From NCBI GenBank assembly GCA_031266775.1, contig JAISAQ010000077.1, positions 1-58,812 of the forward strand: DNA of 58,812 bases, given 5' to 3'. The notes below the pieces were generated by a model. That model had not been told where the DNA came from and searched no databases. It worked only from the letters and a program-made list of their open reading frames with translations. Made by a program: the position numbers and the translations under genes. This document shows positions 33,408-41,723 of this stretch, in pieces (position 1 is the stretch's first letter; every line of letters begins with the position of its first letter). The DNA comes from Treponema sp. (lineage in GTDB: Bacteria; Spirochaetota; Spirochaetia; Treponematales; Breznakiellaceae).

Positions 33408-36400
33408 CTACACCGCCTCTTTCGGCGCCTCGCCCGGCTCTTCCTTCAGCTCCACTTCCCCGCCTGCCATGTCCTCAAGGTTCCGCGCGTTCATGATAAG
33501 CATCTGCAGCCGGTTTTCAATGTTGGCGAAACTTGTGTCCGGATCATAATCAAGCGGAAGAATCTGTATCGCCGGGTACTCCTCTTTTATCCGCTTCACC
33601 ATGCCGCGCCCGCAGACATGGTTGGGAAGACAGCCGAAGGGCTGAAGCATGATAAACGAATGAACGCCCCTGGCCGCGTGATGGAGAATATCCGCCACCA
33701 TGAGGAACCCTTCCCCCGACTGTATCGAATGATGAAGAATGCCGTCGCTTATTTTCGCCGCCTCAGGCAGGCGTATGCACGGCTCGTAGAGCGGATGCCT
33801 TGCCGCGTATCTTTCAAGGAGGCCGAGGGAAATGTCGAAAAATTTGTCGCCGGAAAAAGACCATGCGATTTCAAAGAGAGAATGGCGCACGCGAAAATCC
33901 TTTACCTCCGAAACGGTGTGCAGCAGCATGAGGTTACGGTACACGTCGGCCTGGCGGGGCAGCTCAACTTCCATGTTGTTTTTTTCAAGATATTCTTCGA
34001 TGTAATAATTGGAACCGCTGTGGAACGTTAAAAGGTATTCGCCTGTAATAAACACAAGCGGCCGCCTCCAGGATCTGTCGTAGCGTATTTCGCACATGGC
34101 GTCTACCGCTTTTTTGAACGCGGTATAGGCCCCGAAAATATCGCGGCGGTAAAGCCCGTCCGCTATCATGCCGACCGAATGTTCAAATACGCGGTTGGTT
34201 TCGCCTTTGGCAAGTTCGTAGGGCCGTATCTTCCGGCGCAGATCCTCAAGAATGTCCGCCATGATAAGGCAGAAGGCCGCGCGGCCGTAGGTAAGAATGT
34301 TGAACCTGAACCCCGGATGCAGTTTCTTCTGATCGAAAAGATCGGTGGAAAGCACCGGCACCTGCGGATAGCCCGCCTCGTCCAGGGCCTTGCGGGTCAG
34401 CACCATATAGTTGACAAGACGGCAGTCGCAGGATGTTTTACCCGTACCCACAATTACGTCGTCGGGATTGTAGCGCCCGCTCTTGAGCGCGGCAAGCGCC
34501 TCGCCTATGACAACCTGCGCGGGAAAACAGATGTCGTTGTGCACGTATTTTTTTCCAAGGAGCATCGCGTCCCGGCTTCCCATGGGAAGCGGTTCGGCCT
34601 TCATTCCTTCGCGCCGGAGGACGGCGGTGAGGATTTCACAGAAGGCCCTGCTCACGTTGGGAACAAGGACCGTCTTCAGCTTTTTGTTTTTCCGCGTAAG
34701 TTTTACCGGGAACGGTTCCCCAAGACCCCGTATTACGGAAGATTCCTTGAGGCGGCGTTCGGTAACCGTCTCGATAAAGGAACGCACCCGTATCCTTAAA
34801 GGGCCCGACACGTCGCTTTCATCAAGTTTAAGGATCAACGGCGACTTCCCCGAAATTTCGTCCATTAACCGTATCACCTCGTCGGTGTAAATCGCGTCGT
34901 GCCCGCAGCCGAAACTGAAGATCTGCACATACTCAAGAACAGGATTCCGCGCCGCCGCTATGGCGCCCGAAAGAAGGCGCGCGTGGTTGTTGTTGGTAAT
35001 GTCAAGTCTGGTTTTTTTAAGGCTGATGCTCTGCACGCCGGGAATGGAATCCACCGTAAGAACAGGAATGCCCACGCCGGTAAAATAACGCGACAGGTTA
35101 TGGTTCACAAGATCGTCAAACTGGTAATGCCTGCCTGAGATAACCACGGCAAAGCCGCCCTTCCGTTCCGTTTCCGCGATGATCCGCCTTCCTTCCGAGG
35201 CAAGGCGGCTGTTAAACGAAGCGAGCGCGGCGTCCCCCTGCGCTATGGCCCTGCGGGTGCTGCGCGCGGCTATGCCGAATGTTTCGCGCATGAAACGGCA
35301 GAGCTGATAATCGCGGTCCACGTTTTTGAACCAGTGAAAAACCGGCGTGTCAAAGGCGACATCCCACCGGCGCTGGGGATCATCCGAATACTTGATGACA
35401 AGCGGATACCCCTTGAGCACCGGACAGGTGTAGGTGCTCGCCTTTTCGGGATTGTCCGCCGGAAGCCTGATAAAAAGCGGCATGAAGATGCGGTCAACCC
35501 CGCTTCTTGCCAGGGCGTGAATATGACCGTGGGCAAGTTTCGCGGGAAAACAAACCGTGTCGGACGCGACAAAGGGAAGCCCGTCCTCAAAAATTTTCCT
35601 GGTGCTCCGGGGGGATATCTTTGTCCTGAATCCCAGCGCGTGAAAAAAAGTGGTAAAAAACGGCATGGTGCGCCAGAAATCAAGGGCGCGGGGCAGCCCT
35701 ATGGCAAGATCTCTTTGGGGAAGAACAGGGGTAAAGGGATAGTCCTTCATAAGAAGCTCTTCCCGTATTTTTATCATGTCGGGAACCGCGTCCATCCTGG
35801 CGCTCACTTCCCGTACCTTTTTGCGGAGAGCCGGACTATCCAGATCGCCCACAATCTCGCCGCGTTCGCAGCGGTTCCCCGTTATCCAGGTTTTCCCGCC
35901 CGAAAAGGTCACAACGGTGCGGCTGCAGTTATTCGTGCAGAAAAGGCATTTGATTCCTGATTCCTGCGTATAATCAAAATCTTCAACCGCCCGAAGCCCA
36001 ATGAAGCGCGTCCTTGTATCCCCGCCTGACGCCTGGCGCCTTTCCAGATCCCGCTTGGCAAGGAGCGCTATGCCTATGGCTCCCATCTCGCCCGGCCAGG
36101 GCGCGCGGACCACTTCCCGGCCAAGGTACTGTTCAAGCGCACGGAGAACCGCGTCGTTCTTGAAGGTCCCCCCCTGAACGACAATGCGGCCGCCCAGACC
36201 CGCGAAATTTGAAATGCGCACCACCTTGGTAAACACGTTTTCAATGATGGACCTGCACAGCCCCGCCATGATGTCGTCGGCCTCTTTGCCGTTTTTCTGC
36301 TCCGTGATGATGGTGCTGTTCATGAAGACCGTACAGCGGCTTCCCAGTTCAGCGGGATTTTTCGCGCGAAAGGCGGCGGCGGCAATTTCCTCCACGGGGA

Positions 36401-37874
36401 TCTTCAAATTGGCGGCGAAATTTTCAAGGAAAGAACCGCAGCCGGAAGAACACGCCTCGTTGACGGTTATGTTGGTCACAATGCCGTTTGAGATCGTGAT
36501 CGCCTTCATGTCCTGCCCGCCTATGTCCAGGATAAAGCTCACCCCCGGAACATATTTCTGCGCGGCGGCGGCGTGCGCTACCGTTTCCACCGTATGGTAA
36601 TCGGCGCCCAGCGCCTTGTCGAAAAGCAGCTCTCCGTAACCGGTTGAACCCATGGCGGCAATGTCAAGATTAACGCCCGCGCCGTCGTATTTCTTTTTAA
36701 GGTCAACGAGGGCGCCCTTGATAACCCGCAGCGGATCGCCGTGGTTGCCCGAATAAAAGCTGTCGACAATTTCCTCGTTTTCATCAAGCAGCACAAATTT
36801 CGACGTGGTGGAACCGGCGTCTATCCCCAGATACACCCGCAGCGCGCCGCCCCTTTCCGCACGCCCTGCCGGAGCGGACGGCAGCCTGTGCCTCACCTGG
36901 AATGCGGCCCTTTCCCCGTCCGAGGAAAAAAAGAAACGTTTCGGGCCGCCTTCGGCGGTTTCAGAACGGGAGCGGAAAGCGGCGAGGGACGCCGCCGCCT
37001 TTGCGGGGTTAAAGTTCCAGGAAAAACCGGCGAACATTTCATCGGCCGAAAGGGCCGCGCCACAGGCGATAATGGTTTCAGGATTCGGGGGGCGTATGAT
37101 GTCGGTTTCCTTGAGCCCCAGCCGTTCGGCAAACACCCCTATAAGGGCAGGATTAAAGGTGAGCGGCCCGCCTTCGAATATGATGGGCGGCTTGAGTTCA
37201 AGCCCCTGCGCAAGGCCGCCTATGGTCTGCTTGGCTATGGCATGAAAGGTCGAAAGGGCAATGTCCTCACGGAGGCCGCCCTGATTGAGCAGAGGCTGTA
37301 TGTCGGTCTTGGCAAAGACCCCGCAGCGGCCCGAAATATCGTAGACCGATGTACCCTTTGCCGCAAGCGCCTCAAATTCCTCCACCGGAACGCGGAGCAG
37401 CACGGCCACCTCATCAATAAAAGCGCCCGTTCCCCCCGCGCAGCTTCCGTTCATTCTCATGTCGGAAGCAACCAGCCGTCCTGTCGCGTTGTCATGGTAG
37501 AAGAACACGATCTTGGCGTCCTGGCCGCCAAGCTCTATGGCAACCCTGGCCTCTGGGTAAAAAGTACGCACCGCGATGGCGTTTGCCACCACTTCCTGGA
37601 CATAGGGAACGCCCAAAAGTTCCGCGATGGGCTTTCCTCCCGAGCCGCAGACAGCCGGGCGGAATTCCGCGCCGGGAAAAGCCTCAAACGCTTCCTGTAA
37701 AAGAGCCAGCGCCGTCTCTGCCTGGTAGGCGTTATGGCGCCGGTAACGGGAAAAAAGGACGCGCTCCCCCCCGGGCGTGAATGAAGAGAGGACATCCCGC
37801 TCCATCACCACGACTTTTACCGTTGTCGAACCAACATCTATTCCAAGCCTTAAAAAAGGAAACGCATTGCTCAT
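33408..37874 (-). CDS. Fused acyl-CoA dehydratase activase / 2-hydroxyacyl-CoA dehydratase-like protein
   Basis: About 1488 aa. Two BadF/BadG/BcrA-type ASKHA ATPase domains: LGIDVGSTTVKVVVME (about 1-280) with SCAGGTGAFIDEVA, and LGIDAGSTTSKFVLLD (about 340-600) with DIGGQDMKAI and EACSSGCGSFLENFA, whose Cys residues hold the [4Fe-4S] cluster between subunits. A Cys-rich segment (CLFCTNNCS...NRCERGE, about 640-680) follows. The rest resembles DUF2229 and the HgdB/C dehydratase-type fold with DxxCxP-like patterns. Such giants occur in Clostridia and treponemes; the substrate is unknown. The start MSNAFPFLRLGIDVGST is preferred to one 14 codons upstream; neither has a clear ribosome-binding site. 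Confidence 0.85.
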   Translation of the reverse strand: MSNAFPFLRLGIDVGSTTVKVVVMERDVLSSFTPGGERVLFSRYRRHNAYQAETALALLQEAFEAFPGAEFRPAVCGSGGKPIAELLGVPYVQEVVANAIAVRTFYPEARVAIELGGQDAKIVFFYHDNATGRLVASDMRMNGSCAGGTGAFIDEVAVLLRVPVEEFEALAAKGTSVYDISGRCGVFAKTDIQPLLNQGGLREDIALSTFHAIAKQTIGGLAQGLELKPPIIFEGGPLTFNPALIGVFAERLGLKETDIIRPPNPETIIACGAALSADEMFAGFSWNFNPAKAAASLAAFRSRSETAEGGPKRFFFSSDGERAAFQVRHRLPSAPAGRAERGGALRVYLGIDAGSTTSKFVLLDENEEIVDSFYSGNHGDPLRVIKGALVDLKKKYDGAGVNLDIAAMGSTGYGELLFDKALGADYHTVETVAHAAAAQKYVPGVSFILDIGGQDMKAITISNGIVTNITVNEACSSGCGSFLENFAANLKIPVEEIAAAAFRAKNPAELGSRCTVFMNSTIITEQKNGKEADDIMAGLCRSIIENVFTKVVRISNFAGLGGRIVVQGGTFKNDAVLRALEQYLGREVVRAPWPGEMGAIGIALLAKRDLERRQASGGDTRTRFIGLRAVEDFDYTQESGIKCLFCTNNCSRTVVTFSGGKTWITGNRCERGEIVGDLDSPALRKKVREVSARMDAVPDMIKIREELLMKDYPFTPVLPQRDLAIGLPRALDFWRTMPFFTTFFHALGFRTKISPRSTRKIFEDGLPFVASDTVCFPAKLAHGHIHALARSGVDRIFMPLFIRLPADNPEKASTYTCPVLKGYPLVIKYSDDPQRRWDVAFDTPVFHWFKNVDRDYQLCRFMRETFGIAARSTRRAIAQGDAALASFNSRLASEGRRIIAETERKGGFAVVISGRHYQFDDLVNHNLSRYFTGVGIPVLTVDSIPGVQSISLKKTRLDITNNNHARLLSGAIAAARNPVLEYVQIFSFGCGHDAIYTDEVIRLMDEISGKSPLILKLDESDVSGPLRIRVRSFIETVTERRLKESSVIRGLGEPFPVKLTRKNKKLKTVLVPNVSRAFCEILTAVLRREGMKAEPLPMGSRDAMLLGKKYVHNDICFPAQVVIGEALAALKSGRYNPDDVIVGTGKTSCDCRLVNYMVLTRKALDEAGYPQVPVLSTDLFDQKKLHPGFRFNILTYGRAAFCLIMADILEDLRRKIRPYELAKGETNRVFEHSVGMIADGLYRRDIFGAYTAFKKAVDAMCEIRYDRSWRRPLVFITGEYLLTFHSGSNYYIEEYLEKNNMEVELPRQADVYRNLMLLHTVSEVKDFRVRHSLFEIAWSFSGDKFFDISLGLLERYAARHPLYEPCIRLPEAAKISDGILHHSIQSGEGFLMVADILHHAARGVHSFIMLQPFGCLPNHVCGRGMVKRIKEEYPAIQILPLDYDPDTSFANIENRLQMLIMNARNLEDMAGGEVELKEEPGEAPKEAV

Positions 37875-38020
37875 ATTTTTACTAAATATAGCCGCTATAC
37901 AAGAATAAATCAACAACGGATCAGATAAGGACAGGCAAGACCATGGGACGGATTATATCTCCCTTATGGGACATCCTCTGGCTTTTCTGGAGCTTCGGGC
38001 TTTACCCTGGGAGGACGGCC

Positions 38021-38308
38021 CTATGCGGATACTTTCTGTTCCACCTTGAGGCGGAAGCCCAGGAGGTCAAGCAGTTTTAATATTGTCTCAAAAGAAGGAT
38101 TGCCGTCAGGAGCCAGTGATTTATATAATCCTTCACGGGTTACACCTAATTCGCGGGCAATTTGGGACATACCCTCAGAGCGGGCAAGGGCGCCGATTAT
38201 GTCTAAAAGAAATCTGGTATCGTTTTCTTCCAGAGCAACGGTAAGGTGCGCACTAACATCTTCTTTGGTGTCGATGAATTCCGCCATATCCCATTTACTC
38301 ACTTTCAT
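38021..38308 (-). CDS. HigA/HI1420-type antitoxin with HTH domain
   Basis: 95 aa, start MKVSKWDMAEF. Helix-turn-helix region MSQIARELGVTREGLYKSL followed by NPSFETILKLLDLLGFRL is typical of the putative addiction module antidote (COG3636/HI1420) family. It overlaps the end of a RelE/HigB-like remnant as normal toxin-antitoxin operons of this type do. Probably binds its own promoter. Since the toxin is truncated, it is an orphan. Confidence 0.8.
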   Translation of the reverse strand: MKVSKWDMAEFIDTKEDVSAHLTVALEENDTRFLLDIIGALARSEGMSQIARELGVTREGLYKSLAPDGNPSFETILKLLDLLGFRLKVEQKVSA

Positions 38309-38384
38309 CTTGTTTTTTCTCCTCTTTGGCAAGCTTTTTTGCCCTTTCAACGTCGGCTTGCCGGGTGGAAATGTAATCTATAAT
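38295..38384 (-). pseudogene. C-terminal remnant of a HigB/RelE-like toxin
   Basis: About 29 codons (YISTRQADVERAKKLAKEE... ending in TAA at 38295) in a frame overlapping the antitoxin start, as expected for the last part of an HI1419-type killer protein. An in-frame TGA immediately upstream and the absence of the remaining about 70 residues show that the 5' portion has been lost. Confidence 0.5.
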
Positions 38385-38430
38385 TCACAGGTTGTCAAGA
38401 GGTCGCATCACCCTGAACCAGGGGACCCCA

Positions 38431-38460
38431 TTGCGCAAAGAGACCGCGGAGGGATATAAT
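38431..38460 (+). promoter_or_regulatory. Promoter of the TIM-barrel gene
   Basis: TTGCGC (38431-38436), 18 nt, TATAAT (38455-38460), 29 nt before the ATG at 38490, which has AAGGAG. Confidence 0.55.
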
Positions 38461-38489
38461 CCCTTATCCTGCCGTATAAGGAGTATCCA

Positions 38490-39305
38490 ATGCTGCCGGT
38501 TATGATCCAGCTGTATAATGTACGCGATGAACTTGCCCGTGATTTTGAGGGTACCCTTCTTCAGGTTGCCGGTCTCGGTTACAAATACGTCGAGACTGCC
38601 GGCCTCTGCGGAAAAAAGGCCGAAGAATTCAAGGCGGGCCTTGACAAAGCGGGGCTTGCCGCGGTTTCGGCCCACGTGCCGTACCGGGAAATGGCGGCCG
38701 ATCCGGAAAAAGTCATGGGCGATTACCTGGGCTTGGGCTGCAAATACATCGCCATTCCCTATCTGGCCGAAGAAGACCGCAGTACCGGCCCGAATTATGA
38801 AGAGGTAAAAAAGAAAATCCGCTCGCTCTGCGAAACCGCCAAAAAACTTGGAACGGTCATGCTTTACCATAATCACGATTTTGAGTTTGAGCGGTACAAC
38901 GGCAAATATGCCCTTGACGATCTCTACGATTCCATTCCCCCGGATCTCCTGCAGGCCGAAATCGACACCTGCTGGGTCAGGGTGGCGGGGGTCGATCCGG
39001 CCGGTTATCTCCGCAAATACAGCGGCCGCGTACCCGTCGTTCATCTGAAAGACTACTATCTGCCCGAAGGGGTAAAGGGTGAACAGATGTACGAATTGAT
39101 AGGCATAGCGAAAAAGGCCGGCGGCGGGGGCGGCTTTGAATTCCGCAGCGTGGGCCACGGCGTGCAGGACATACCGTCCATTCTGCGCGCCGCCGGGGAA
39201 GCGGGGGCATCCTGGCTCGTTGTCGAGCAGGACAGGCCCAGCGCCGGCAAGACCCCCCTGGAATGCGCAAAAGAAAGCATGGAGTACCTTACTTCCCTCG
39301 CGTAA
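38490..39305 (+). CDS. Sugar phosphate isomerase/epimerase (AP-endonuclease-2 TIM barrel)
   Basis: 271 aa. Metal-site residues of the family are visible: Glu in YKYVETAG, His in VSAHVP, LYHNHDFEFE, then AEIDTCWVRVAGVDPAGYL, VHLKDYY and the final Glu in LVVEQDRP. Such proteins interconvert keto sugars or inositol derivatives; the substrate is not evident. It is monocistronic, with its own promoter and a good AAGGAG ribosome-binding site. The prophage begins just beyond its 3' end. Confidence 0.82.
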   Translation: MLPVMIQLYNVRDELARDFEGTLLQVAGLGYKYVETAGLCGKKAEEFKAGLDKAGLAAVSAHVPYREMAADPEKVMGDYLGLGCKYIAIPYLAEEDRSTGPNYEEVKKKIRSLCETAKKLGTVMLYHNHDFEFERYNGKYALDDLYDSIPPDLLQAEIDTCWVRVAGVDPAGYLRKYSGRVPVVHLKDYYLPEGVKGEQMYELIGIAKKAGGGGGFEFRSVGHGVQDIPSILRAAGEAGASWLVVEQDRPSAGKTPLECAKESMEYLTSLA

Positions 39306-39317
39306 CATCCGTTTCCC

Positions 39318-39333
39318 GGGCGCTTAGCTCAGT
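39318..39333 (+). other. tRNA 5'-end fragment, candidate prophage attachment site
   Basis: GGGCGCTTAGCTCAGT reads as the acceptor strand, positions 8-9 and the D-stem start of a tRNA gene, then diverges. No anticodon or T arm follows. It sits 12 nt after the TIM-barrel stop and 102 nt before the integrase gene. I interpret it as one att half-site left by integration in or near a tRNA gene. Confidence 0.5.
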
Positions 39334-39361
39334 AGACTTTGATTCCACAATATCCTATAAT
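39333..39361 (+). promoter_or_regulatory. Candidate integrase promoter
   Basis: TAGACT (39333-39338), 17 nt, TATAAT (39356-39361) upstream of the integrase gene. The -35 box overlaps the end of the tRNA-like fragment, so integration could create or remove this promoter. Confidence 0.45.
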
Positions 39362-39383
39362 ATAGTAGATATATTCTTAAAAA

Positions 39384-39401
39384 ACGCCTTTTTTACGGCG
39401 T
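39384..39401 (-). terminator. Terminator hairpin facing out of the prophage
   Basis: On the minus strand ACGCC-loop-GGCGT is followed by TTTTTT. It would stop leftward transcription at the prophage edge. Confidence 0.5.
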
Positions 39402-39422
39402 GGTGACATGTTGGTGACATGT
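39401..39422 (+). repeat. Tandem 11-bp direct repeat upstream of integrase
   Basis: TGGTGACATGT occurs twice head to tail, 13 nt before the integrase ATG. An 11-bp period places both copies on nearly the same helix face, as for arm-type integrase sites or an operator. Confidence 0.7.
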
Positions 39423-39435
39423 CGAAGGAGTATCT

Positions 39436-40605
39436 ATGCGGAGGCCGACTTTATACAAACACCGGGGCATATGGTGCGCCCGTATCTGGGACACGGGGGA
39501 GGGAAAGTACCATTCCCATTCCCTGAAAATCCCCGCCGAGGGAAAGCGGGAACGCCGCCGGGAAGCGGAGGAAGCGTCCCGGCTCCTGTCGGAACGGCTG
39601 GCGGAGGAAAAGCGGGCGGAGGAGGAAGCGGGACAAAGTAACCCCATGGCGGGCGTGCCCCTTATCCCGTACCTTGAAAACTTCTGGCAGGCGGACAGCG
39701 AATACGCAAGGGAAAAGGCCCTCGTGGAGCAGTCCCCCGTGTCGGCCCATTACCTCCTCTCAAACCGGCAGCTTGTCAAAAACAAAGCGGCCCCCTTTCC
39801 CGGGTTTCAGGGGCTTGCTTTGGGGGGCCTCACCAAGGCACTGCTCCGGCAATGGAAGCTCTGGATGGCTGAAAACGGGACCTCCGGGCGGATGATAAAC
39901 GGGGCGCTCCTTGCCCTCCGGGTGCCCGTCCGCCGGGCATTTAACGACGACCTTATTCCGGCAGACCCTTTCGCGGGCGTCGCAAGGGCGGCGCATAAGG
40001 AGAAGCGGCGGGGCATCCTCCGCCCGGCGGAAATAAAGCGCCTTGTGGAATCGCCGGTCACTGACCCCTATGTGAGGCTTGCGGTATACCTTCCCTTATA
40101 TTGCTCCATGCGGATGGGAGAAGTCCGGGGGCTCCTGTGGGGGGATATGTCCGACGGGGTGATCCACATCTGCCATAACTGGCAGGAGAAGGAAGGGCTC
40201 AAAGGCTGCAAGTGCGGATCGGAGGGCTACGTCCCCATGGTCAGGGCGGTCGCGGAACTGGTCAATCAGGTACACGCTCTGGCCCCGCTTACCGGCCCCG
40301 GCGATTTTGTCATGGGCCAGCGGCCTTACCACCCCATATCGCGGGAGTTTTTGACGGAGGCGCTCCGGTCGGAACTGGCGGGTATCGGTATCACGGAGGA
40401 GGAGCGGGTAACGCGGAATATCGTGTACCACAGCCTCCGGCACTCATTTGTAACCGCGTGCCGGGTGGCGGGGCTTTCGGATTTTGAAGTCATGTCCATG
40501 AGCAGGCATAAGGACGTTAAAATGCTGGAGCGTTACTCGCACGGGCAGGAAGCGCTGGACTTGCCGGGGCTCAGGGAGAAGCTTAATATCGCTTTCGGCG
40601 GATAA
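39436..40605 (+). CDS. int: Phage tyrosine integrase
   Basis: 389 aa tyrosine recombinase. The N-terminal part (MRRPTLYKHRGIWCARIWD) looks like an AP2-like arm-binding domain, then a SAM-like core-binding domain (about 85-180). The catalytic domain has the Arg in SMRMGEVRGLLWGD, HSLRHSFVTACRVAG (HxxR), the second His in SRHKDVKMLERYSH and the Tyr nucleophile in the same stretch. GTCGAAGGAG precedes the ATG. It is the only plus-strand gene of the prophage, converging on the tail operon, and sits beside a tRNA fragment. Confidence 0.92.
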   Translation: MRRPTLYKHRGIWCARIWDTGEGKYHSHSLKIPAEGKRERRREAEEASRLLSERLAEEKRAEEEAGQSNPMAGVPLIPYLENFWQADSEYAREKALVEQSPVSAHYLLSNRQLVKNKAAPFPGFQGLALGGLTKALLRQWKLWMAENGTSGRMINGALLALRVPVRRAFNDDLIPADPFAGVARAAHKEKRRGILRPAEIKRLVESPVTDPYVRLAVYLPLYCSMRMGEVRGLLWGDMSDGVIHICHNWQEKEGLKGCKCGSEGYVPMVRAVAELVNQVHALAPLTGPGDFVMGQRPYHPISREFLTEALRSELAGIGITEEERVTRNIVYHSLRHSFVTACRVAGLSDFEVMSMSRHKDVKMLERYSHGQEALDLPGLREKLNIAFGG

Positions 40606-40609
40606 AAAA

Positions 40610-40667
40610 CCCGCCGTGTAAAAGGAGCCGGAGGGCGGCGGGCTCTCCGGGAGGATTACACGGCGGG
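40610..40667 (-). terminator. Terminator of the late operon
   Basis: 12-bp perfect inverted repeat, CCCGCCGTGTAA (40610-40621) with TTACACGGCGGG (40656-40667), enclosing a second GC-rich stem. Reading leftward it is followed by TTTTTTATC, so it acts on the minus-strand tail operon; it is also just beyond the integrase stop. Confidence 0.75.
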
Positions 40668-40728
40668 AAACGTTTCAAAAAACCCGGACGGAGAAACGGA
40701 GTGAAACCCGGCCGGGCGGGTACCCGCT

Positions 40729-40761
40729 TCTATCGTTTACCGGCGAAATGTTAAGGTCAAG
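40729..40761 (-). repeat. 33-bp direct repeat, copy 1 (after tail-fibre gene)
   Basis: Matches 58175-58207 in 31 of 33 positions, same orientation. On the minus strand it begins CTTGACCTTAACATTTC, which includes a TTGACC -35-like box. It lies 4 nt beyond the tail-fibre stop. Confidence 0.9.
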
Positions 40762-40764
40762 CCC

Positions 40765-41712
40765 TTATTTCGTGTATGTTACCCAGACATCATAGGGAGC
40801 GTTAGTTCTATTCCCAGAAGAAATGGCCGCAATAATCAGATTTATGCCATAAGAATTGTCTTGAATGATAAAACCCTTAGAACTATCGGGAACAGGGTAA
40901 GCGGTCACATAACCAGGGGAAGAGTTGTCCATGGTCACATACCCACCCTGCGCTATTAGTTTTGCTGAACCGGCAACCGCAACAGATAGCATAGCGATAT
41001 TTACCTGGGCATTGCCGTTAGCAACGCCTGTTCTTCTAAAACCATACAAACCATCCCCAAAGTCAATTTCAATACTGGCATCCCACAGGTCAGGCCTGTT
41101 TATACTTACACGGCTTCCGTCCGTTCCCGTTCCCGCCGCGCCCTTCGTCTCCAGCTTCCCCGCGGCGTTATACCCGATAGTCGTATCGTCCGGCACCACG
41201 GCGGCGGCCCCGAGCAACTCCCATTCCGGCGCGTCCGTTTCCTCCGGACCGGAGAGGATGACGTAGTATCCCTCAATCCCGCTCCCGCTTTTCACCGCCA
41301 CCCAGTGCAAATCTTTGGCCGCTACGGGAAGCAGGGTACTTGAAAAATCCCACGACCCGCCCTGATACTCCCAGGCTATGATAATCCACCCGGCGGGTAA
41401 CCCGTCACCGGGGGTTTCGTTAAAAGCGAGGGTAAAATACCAGTCCCCCTCGTTACCGGTAACGGAAGGCGGGCTCCCGGAAGCGTCAACGCTTACGCCG
41501 GTTCCCACTTGCCCGTTAAACTCCCGGACAAATACCCCCGGGCCGCCCCCCGCTTCATACAGGGCGTTAAGAATAGCTTTCGTGCCATTCGAAAGGTCTG
41601 TCTCCGAGACGGGGAACGGAACGCCGGGCGGGGAAACGCCTGAAAGGGCGTTTATCAGCGATTTTGAAGCATTTGAAAGGTCATTTTCGTCAACAGGATA
41701 CGGTACGGGCAT
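40765..41712 (-). CDS. Phage tail fibre/tip protein
   Basis: 315 aa, start MPVPYPVDENDLSNASKS after AAGGAGG. Two copies of a short unit (PVPYPVDENDLSNASKSLIN and PFPVSETDLSNGTKAILN) open the protein, followed by a beta-rich region. The end (YVTAYPVPDSSKGFII, NRTNAPYDVWVTYTK) is low in recognisable motifs. Being last in the baseplate operon fits a fibre or host-recognition protein, and this is a position where phages vary. No similarity to a named family is claimed. Confidence 0.65.
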   Translation of the reverse strand: MPVPYPVDENDLSNASKSLINALSGVSPPGVPFPVSETDLSNGTKAILNALYEAGGGPGVFVREFNGQVGTGVSVDASGSPPSVTGNEGDWYFTLAFNETPGDGLPAGWIIIAWEYQGGSWDFSSTLLPVAAKDLHWVAVKSGSGIEGYYVILSGPEETDAPEWELLGAAAVVPDDTTIGYNAAGKLETKGAAGTGTDGSRVSINRPDLWDASIEIDFGDGLYGFRRTGVANGNAQVNIAMLSVAVAGSAKLIAQGGYVTMDNSSPGYVTAYPVPDSSKGFIIQDNSYGINLIIAAISSGNRTNAPYDVWVTYTK

Positions 41713-41723
41713 ATTTGCCTCCT

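Noticed and set aside
39318..39420. Complete tRNA gene at the prophage edge
   Set aside because: Only 16 nt match a tRNA 5' end; no anticodon or T arm follows.
40610..40667. Inverted repeat as phage attachment site
   Set aside because: It lies between the integrase and tail-fibre genes inside the prophage, and its T-run on the minus strand fits a terminator better.
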